From Prevotellaceae bacterium (GTDB lineage: Bacteria > Bacteroidota > Bacteroidia > Bacteroidales > Paludibacteraceae): a stretch of DNA of 11,148 bases. This document shows, one piece after another, positions 7,203 to 11,148 of the stretch. The notes beneath the pieces are model-generated. The model had not been told where the DNA came from, ran no database searches, and saw only the letters and a program-made list of their open reading frames with translations. Within the stretch, counting starts at the first letter, position 1. Every line of letters starts with the position of its first letter. The stretch covers positions 1 to 11,148 of the forward strand of contig JAITNR010000246.1 of NCBI GenBank assembly GCA_031290375.1, read 5' to 3'. The position numbers and the translations under genes were made by a program.

Positions 7203-8183
7203 CTCGTTGAACTGCGCGTATTTACCCTTAATTTTACCCTCATCATTGGTGAAATAGATTACAGGCGTACCAAAAACGCCATAATTGACAAAATTTTCTG
7301 AGTCAAGTCCCTTAAAATCACATAGTTTATCTTTCCAAGGGAAATTTTTAGACAAATTTTCATAAACATTCCTGTCCTCATCAGAGGCGATAGTAATGAT
7401 ACGTATCTTTTTGGCTGTCAGTATATTATAATTTTTAATCAGATTTGACATTTCAGTCTGACAATGTCCGCACTCAGAATTGTAGAAAACGATGAGCGAG
7501 TTTGCGTATTTTTTGTCTTTCAAGCCTGTAATTGCAGGCGGGAGTTGGTCGCCTGTTGTCAGATAGTAGGATGTAAGCACCCAATCAACCATAGAGGCAC
7601 TTTTGTCTTTTGGCGGGTTAAAACTTTGATAATATTTAGCAATATCTGCCGCCGCTACTGACTGGTTGTAAGTCTCCATAAACTGTATCAAACTGACTGT
7701 GAGGGAGGCAGCAATATTTTTTTCGTTTTTTGCAAACAGACGTGTTAGCACGCTTTTTACAGACAGGGAGAAATTTGTGGCAAAATCCTCTTTTGAAGCG
7801 GTTGCCATTGAGTATGCGCCAGCCCAATATTCAATGTAGGCTCGCCAGAACGGACTTCGGTAGAGTAGGGCAAAGTCAAGACTACCACTGATATATTCCT
7901 TTTCTCCTTCGAGCAACATTCTCAAAGACGGATCATTATACGCCTCCTTAATTTTTTTGAGATGAGTTTCTATTCCCAAATATTTCGGATTTGTCGGAAT
8001 TAATTTAAACTCTCCTCCGCTTGGCAGATAGTTGGGCAAAACAATGTTCCCCGTGCTATCCATAACGGTTTGACCATAACTGACAGTGTCCCCTGCTTGA
8101 AAAGCAATTATTTTAAACTGCTGTGCGTTCAAAACTCCGAAAAAGAGAGTTACTTGCAATAGAAAATAGATTTTTAGTTTCAT
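7191..8183 (-). CDS. Exported thioredoxin-fold protein (TlpA/ResA-like) with CGHC motif
   Basis: This 330-residue protein begins with a signal-peptide-like segment (MKLK, a hydrophobic core, then LNAQQ near residue 20), so it probably acts in the periplasm or outer envelope. Residues ~25-215 are a mostly helical region that I do not recognise, containing SPFWRAYIEYWAGAY. Residues ~216-330 look like a thioredoxin fold. They have LIVFYNSECGHCQTEM with the redox pair Cys238-Cys241, IRIITIASDED as the next strand, and GTPVIYFTNDEGKI with cis-proline Pro307. TlpA/ResA-type proteins reduce or exchange disulfides in exported proteins. This layout, with a large N-terminal extension before the redox domain, is common in Bacteroidota, but its substrate is unknown. 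One extra cysteine (Cys288) lies between the motifs. The ATG at 8183 lies 39 bases after the metallopeptidase gene, and the gene ends in a terminator, so it is probably last in the operon. Confidence 0.85.
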   Translation of the reverse strand: MKLKIYFLLQVTLFFGVLNAQQFKIIAFQAGDTVSYGQTVMDSTGNIVLPNYLPSGGEFKLIPTNPKYLGIETHLKKIKEAYNDPSLRMLLEGEKEYISGSLDFALLYRSPFWRAYIEYWAGAYSMATASKEDFATNFSLSVKSVLTRLFAKNEKNIAASLTVSLIQFMETYNQSVAAADIAKYYQSFNPPKDKSASMVDWVLTSYYLTTGDQLPPAITGLKDKKYANSLIVFYNSECGHCQTEMSNLIKNYNILTAKKIRIITIASDEDRNVYENLSKNFPWKDKLCDFKGLDSENFVNYGVFGTPVIYFTNDEGKIKGKYAQFNEIPL

Positions 8184-8222
8184 AATTATACACTAATTTT
8201 TAGTTTTTTTTTAACTTTTACC

Positions 8223-8948
8223 CTAATATAGCCCTCTGATATTTTTTGAAATATTTTTGAGTTCTGTATCATAAGTTTTGTAGTCTGAATAAATATTTTT
8301 TATTTCCGTATAAAATTTTGTTCCGTGGTTCATTTGCTTTGTGTGGCAAAGTTCGTGAGTTATCACGTAATCAACTATATGCTGCGGCATAAACATCAAA
8401 AAACAACTTAAATTGATGTTTTTCTTTGAATTACAACTTCCCCAACGGGTTTTTGCACTTGTAATTTTTACCTCTGAAAATTCAAAGTTGTACTTTTGTG
8501 CAATTGTTTTAACCCTTTGCGGCAAAAATTTTTTTGCCTCTGCAATCAAAAACTGTCGTACAATATTTCTTATAACTAACTGAATATCAGTGTTTGTAAA
8601 ATTCATTGCAGGTGGATACTTTATCAACAGAACTCCATCTTCCAGTCTTGCCGAAAATTGATTTTTCAATTTCTGCTCTTCTTGAAATTTTATCTTAAAT
8701 CTCAATGTATCTATTTCAATATCAGGTAAATAAGATTTTGACGTTGATTTCCTCTTCTGCAAATCTTGCTTTTTGTCCAAAATCCACTGAATATTTTTGT
8801 TGGTAAACCCCTCAATTTCCCCAATCAGAGAAGGACGAACAACAAACCGTACCATATCAGAAGAAACTCTACATCTGATACCTCTGGCATTGGCTTTGGA
8901 ACTAATCTGTATTAGCCCGATTTGCGGGTGAATAAAGGATTTTTGCAC
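8223..8948 (-). CDS. YgjP-like zinc metallopeptidase (DUF45 / M48-like family)
   Basis: The 241-residue protein has the family's arrangement: an N-terminal beta-rich region (residues ~5-110), then TRWGSCNSKKNINLS (RWGSC at 168-172), then the zinc site VITHELCHTKQMNH. His198 and His202 with Glu199 form HExxH, and His208 is in the conserved NHGTKFY segment. These match the YgjP-like/DUF45 family of predicted metal-dependent peptidases, whose substrates are mostly unknown. No signal peptide is seen, so it is probably cytoplasmic. The start is GTG at 8948; no ATG lies in frame upstream, and the next ATG (residue 32) would remove family-conserved N-terminal sequence. The preceding lipoprotein gene ends in TGA in the same reading frame, only 24 bases before this GTG. 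The short gap implies translation from the same mRNA. Confidence 0.9.
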   Translation of the reverse strand: MQKSFIHPQIGLIQISSKANARGIRCRVSSDMVRFVVRPSLIGEIEGFTNKNIQWILDKKQDLQKRKSTSKSYLPDIEIDTLRFKIKFQEEQKLKNQFSARLEDGVLLIKYPPAMNFTNTDIQLVIRNIVRQFLIAEAKKFLPQRVKTIAQKYNFEFSEVKITSAKTRWGSCNSKKNINLSCFLMFMPQHIVDYVITHELCHTKQMNHGTKFYTEIKNIYSDYKTYDTELKNISKNIRGLY

Positions 8949-8972
8949 GGCAGAACTTTTTATTCTTTCTTT

Positions 8973-9407
8973 TCAGTTACTCTTTTTTTTACGCGGTATG
9001 TCAACCATTACTAACCCTCTTATATCCAGCATATTGCGCAATGATTTCACAGGCATTTTGTATTGATAAATTCCCTGAGCGAAATAGATTAAGTATCCGC
9101 CCATTTCTTCAAAGGCAAGGGCATCAAAAAGTTCGGGTATTACCTGTATAAAGCCTTCTATGCCGGGGGAATCATCAGGCATTGTTACGAAATTAAAGTT
9201 TTTTTGCATCGTGTTTGACGGCACATAGTCGTCCAGTGAAACCAAACCCTGACTTTCGATATTTAAGTTCTTTATAAATATGTCAAAACCCGTTGAATAC
9301 GATATTGTTTGAGGGAAACCCTGACTTTTGCTTACGCTTGTTTTTTTTGCGGCGCAGCCGAATAAAACTATTACTAATGCGCTTAAATAAATTGATTTTT
9401 TCAACAT
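8973..9407 (-). CDS. Small lipoprotein of unknown function
   Basis: This encodes 144 residues, starting at an ATG 31 bases after the tilS stop. The N-terminus (MLKK, hydrophobic stretch, then VLFGC at Cys18, followed by AAKK) is a clear lipoprotein signal. The mature part has no motif I recognise. It contains a SLDDYVPSNT segment, a hydrophobic stretch ending in GGYLIYFAQGIYQYK, and a very basic C-terminus (PRKKKSN). The repeated aromatic and hydrophobic strands suggest a compact beta-containing domain, but this is inference. It sits between tilS and the metallopeptidase gene in the same operon. Confidence 0.85.
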   Translation of the reverse strand: MLKKSIYLSALVIVLFGCAAKKTSVSKSQGFPQTISYSTGFDIFIKNLNIESQGLVSLDDYVPSNTMQKNFNFVTMPDDSPGIEGFIQVIPELFDALAFEEMGGYLIYFAQGIYQYKMPVKSLRNMLDIRGLVMVDIPRKKKSN

Positions 9408-9438
9408 AATACTACTGTTTCTATAATATATTAATTTT

Positions 9439-10764
9439 TTAAAAAATTATTTTCAATATTTTTTTTGTACCCTTTCTGATCATAAATCTGCCGTCAATTC
9501 TGTGGTTGATAATCCAAGCAATTTTTGTGCCACTTTCCAAGAGCCAAACGTTATCTTTTTCTATCAGGCTAAGTTTTTGATTTATAAAGAAATCACTCAA
9601 GTTTTGAAAGCCATTTAAACCAAACGGTCTAAATCTGTCACTGTACCGCCAGTGACGAAGCATCAAAGGAAATATAAGTTGTTCATAATCAAGCAGTGCA
9701 ATGTTTTTTGGAGTGTTCAGGTATTTTACCGTTTTTCTGTCCAAAATTTCAAAGGACAGTTTTATAGGATCTTCTATATTTTGTATCCCTTCTTTTATGA
9801 CAAATTGCTTGGTTTCAGTATTTTGAAGGGTTGAAATTATTAATTCGTTTCTGTTTTTTATTAATTGATGTGAGGCAGAAAAAAACTTTTTACCTGATTG
9901 TGATTGCAGAACACTGAAAATTTTATCAATCATAATTGACTTAAAATCAAACTGTTGCAGTATCTCAAAAAGTACCGTTTTGGTAGCAGGGCATTTTAAG
10001 AGTAGCGGAATATTCACTTTGCAAATACCATTGTCGTTGGTAATAATTGTCTTGCACAGGTGGTCTAATGCAAAATTGTAGATAGCCGTTGTGCTGCTCA
10101 TATTTTCTGCAAATTTGTGCATCGTTTCCACGAATGAGGGATTTATTTTTTTTAATTCGGGGATTATCTTGTGGCGTATTCTATTTCTTTGAAAATCAAT
10201 ATCTTTATTTGTTTTGTCTTCACACCATTTTAAATTTTTATTTTTTGCATAAACTTCTATTTCAGAACGATTTACGCACAGCAGAGGGCGAACTATCATC
10301 TCTCTTTTCGGCTTTATGCCTGCCAAACCACGAACGCCTGTACCGCGAGCGAGGTTCATCAGAATGGTTTCGGCATTGTCGTTTTTATGATGTGCCACAG
10401 CAACTGCCTGAAAATCGTGCTTTTGCAACAATGTCTTAAACCACGAATACCGCAAATTGCGCGCTGTCATCTCGATAGATTCTCCGCTTTTGTCGGCAAC
10501 TTCTTTTGTGTCAAATTCTGTAAAATGTGATTTAAGCCCGTGTTTTTCAGATAGTTGTTGCACAAATTTTGCACTGTCATTTGATGCTTTGCCTCTCAAA
10601 TGAAAATTGCAATGGGCAACTTCGCACTCGTAGCCAAGACACAAGAGGGCATCGAGCAACACTACCGAATCCACACCACCACTAACAGCTACCAGAACGC
10701 TTTTTTGCTTGTCCAAAAGAGCGTTCGCTACGATGTAATTTTCTAATTTTTGAAAAATGTCCAA
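9439..10764 (-). CDS. tilS: tRNA(Ile)-lysidine synthase
   Basis: TilS attaches lysine to C34 of the CAU-anticodon tRNA-Ile using ATP, so that it reads AUA codons. This is an essential cytoplasmic step in most bacteria. The 441 residues are of normal length. The N-terminal PP-loop ATPase domain (residues ~20-215) has AVSGGVDS (SGGVDS at 28-33), HCNFHLRG (51-58), ARNLRYSWF, AHHKNDNAETILMNLARGTG (124-143) and RNRIRH (194-199). These are all standard TilS motifs. A linker domain follows, and the C-terminal part (~370-441) shows HWRYSDRFRPFGLNG and LSDFFINQK, typical of the TilS C-terminal domain. The start is a TTG at 10764 (LDIFQKLENY); no ATG or GTG lies between it and the upstream in-frame stop at 10795-10797, and the first internal ATG is far inside the catalytic domain. 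It leads the four-gene operon. Confidence 0.97.
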   Translation of the reverse strand: MDIFQKLENYIVANALLDKQKSVLVAVSGGVDSVVLLDALLCLGYECEVAHCNFHLRGKASNDSAKFVQQLSEKHGLKSHFTEFDTKEVADKSGESIEMTARNLRYSWFKTLLQKHDFQAVAVAHHKNDNAETILMNLARGTGVRGLAGIKPKREMIVRPLLCVNRSEIEVYAKNKNLKWCEDKTNKDIDFQRNRIRHKIIPELKKINPSFVETMHKFAENMSSTTAIYNFALDHLCKTIITNDNGICKVNIPLLLKCPATKTVLFEILQQFDFKSIMIDKIFSVLQSQSGKKFFSASHQLIKNRNELIISTLQNTETKQFVIKEGIQNIEDPIKLSFEILDRKTVKYLNTPKNIALLDYEQLIFPLMLRHWRYSDRFRPFGLNGFQNLSDFFINQKLSLIEKDNVWLLESGTKIAWIINHRIDGRFMIRKGTKKILKIIF

Positions 10765-10789
10765 CTTGTTACTTTGTTTGCTAAATCTG

Positions 10790-10797
10790 CAAATTTA
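10790..10797 (-). promoter_or_regulatory. -7 promoter box for the tilS operon
   Basis: Read leftward, TAAATTTG matches TAnnTTTG exactly and lies 25 bases before the TTG start of tilS. An ATTG about 22 bases further upstream could be the -33 element. Transcription would start near 10783, leaving a short leader of about 20 bases. Confidence 0.5.
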
Positions 10798-10907
10798 CAT
10801 AAAATTTTGGGGTTGGACACAATTTTTATTTGGCAGGCTAATTTTTTTTTGAGGCACTGTTAATGAATGGATAATGAATAATAGGGTACCATCGCTCTTG
10901 CCTTTCA

Positions 10908-11013
10908 CGTCATTGCGAGGAACGAAGCAATCCAGCCTTATTTTGGGCTTGACTACCCGCAATTCCCCAATCGAAGAGGGTGTATGAATTGCTTCGCTCT
11001 GCTCGCAATGACG
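10908..11013. mobile_element. MITE/REP-like inverted-repeat element
   Basis: The ends are long inverted repeats. The left arm CGTCATTGCGAG (10908-10919) is followed, after three bases, by CGAAGCAAT (10923-10931). The right arm reads ATTGCTTCG (10988-10996), then five bases, then CTCGCAATGACG (11002-11013). The two blocks pair perfectly and are separated only by a small internal loop. About 56 bases of non-repeated sequence lie inside. No protein is encoded. From memory, the CGTCATTGCGAG...CGAAGCAAT motif is a dispersed intergenic repeat seen in many bacterial genomes, so this is probably one copy of a non-autonomous repeat family. No clear target-site duplication is visible. Confidence 0.75.
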
Positions 11014-11114
11014 AAAATGTAGGACTTATTATAATAAAAAATGAATGCGTTCTCTATTCATTAAAAATAATTCCCTCCCATATTCTTTTAATTCTTCATT
11101 ATTTTTGTAAAAAA

Positions 11115-11122
11115 TAAATTTG
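11115..11122 (+). promoter_or_regulatory. Possible rightward promoter box at window end
   Basis: TAAATTTG matches TAnnTTTG on the plus strand. No TTTG occurs at the usual -33 distance; the nearest (11104-11107) is only seven bases upstream. If real, it would drive a gene starting beyond 11148 and diverging from tilS. In such AT-rich DNA a chance match is quite possible. Confidence 0.25.
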
Positions 11123-11148
11123 CACAATCCAAAAATTATATCTACCTT

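Larger units (their letters stand above)
10765..11148. other. Gene-free region upstream of tilS
   Basis: No open frame with coding character is visible on either strand in these 384 bases. The region holds the tilS promoter box, an AT-rich stretch with repeated TAATGAAT-like words (10860-10880), the 106-base inverted-repeat element (10908-11013), a small inverted repeat AATGAAT/ATTCATT (11040-11046 and 11056-11062) and a possible rightward promoter box at the end. No tRNA-like or riboswitch-like fold was recognised. Confidence 0.7.

Noticed and set aside
9433..9448. Palindrome AATTTTTTAAAAAATT at the end of tilS
   Set aside because: It is pure A/T and would not form a stable hairpin. The 31-base gap to the lipoprotein gene argues for read-through, not termination.
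10860..11062. TAATGAAT/ATTCATT words flanking the inverted-repeat element, as possible outer ends of a larger mobile element
   Set aside because: The matches are short, imperfect and AT-rich. They do not form a consistent pair of terminal repeats or a duplication.

Overview
The window looks like chromosomal DNA of a Bacteroidota bacterium, probably an anaerobic member near the Bacteroidales. The evidence is an AT-rich genome, several matches to the Bacteroidota -7 promoter box TAnnTTTG, A/T-rich leaders without Shine-Dalgarno sequences, a WG-repeat lipoprotein, and a methylmalonyl-CoA mutase encoded as separate small and large subunits. The genus cannot be named from the sequence alone. All eight recognisable genes lie on the minus strand, so transcription runs from the right edge to the left.

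Right part (about 7190-10800): an apparent operon of four genes with gaps of 31, 24 and 39 bases. It encodes tRNA(Ile)-lysidine synthase TilS, a small lipoprotein of unknown function, a YgjP-type zinc metallopeptidase, and an exported thioredoxin-fold protein with a CGHC active site. It has a promoter-like box upstream of tilS and a hairpin plus T-run terminator overlapping the last stop codon. TilS modifies the tRNA anticodon; the other three have no obvious functional link to it.

Central part (1313-7071): three genes of adenosylcobalamin-dependent carbon-skeleton mutases. glmE encodes the catalytic chain of glutamate mutase. It has its own promoter-like box and a strong bidirectional terminator. 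mutA and mutB then follow, encoding the small and large subunits of methylmalonyl-CoA mutase. The two enzymes suggest amino-acid (glutamate) breakdown combined with the succinate/propionate pathway. The glutamate mutase partner GlmS and its reactivase GlmL are not in the window. MutA carries an unusual cluster of eight cysteines.

Left part (1-1151): the beginning of a WG-repeat lipoprotein gene, cut by the window edge. The gap before it (1152-1312) holds a cluster of inverted repeats.

Right edge (10765-11148): no gene. It contains a 106-base inverted-repeat element of a mobile, MITE/REP-like kind, and a possible rightward promoter at the very end.

I found no CRISPR array, tRNA, rRNA, transposase, phage or defence genes. 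Most of the window is ordinary metabolism. The points most worth a second look are the isolated glmE, the cysteine cluster in MutA, and the intergenic inverted-repeat elements.
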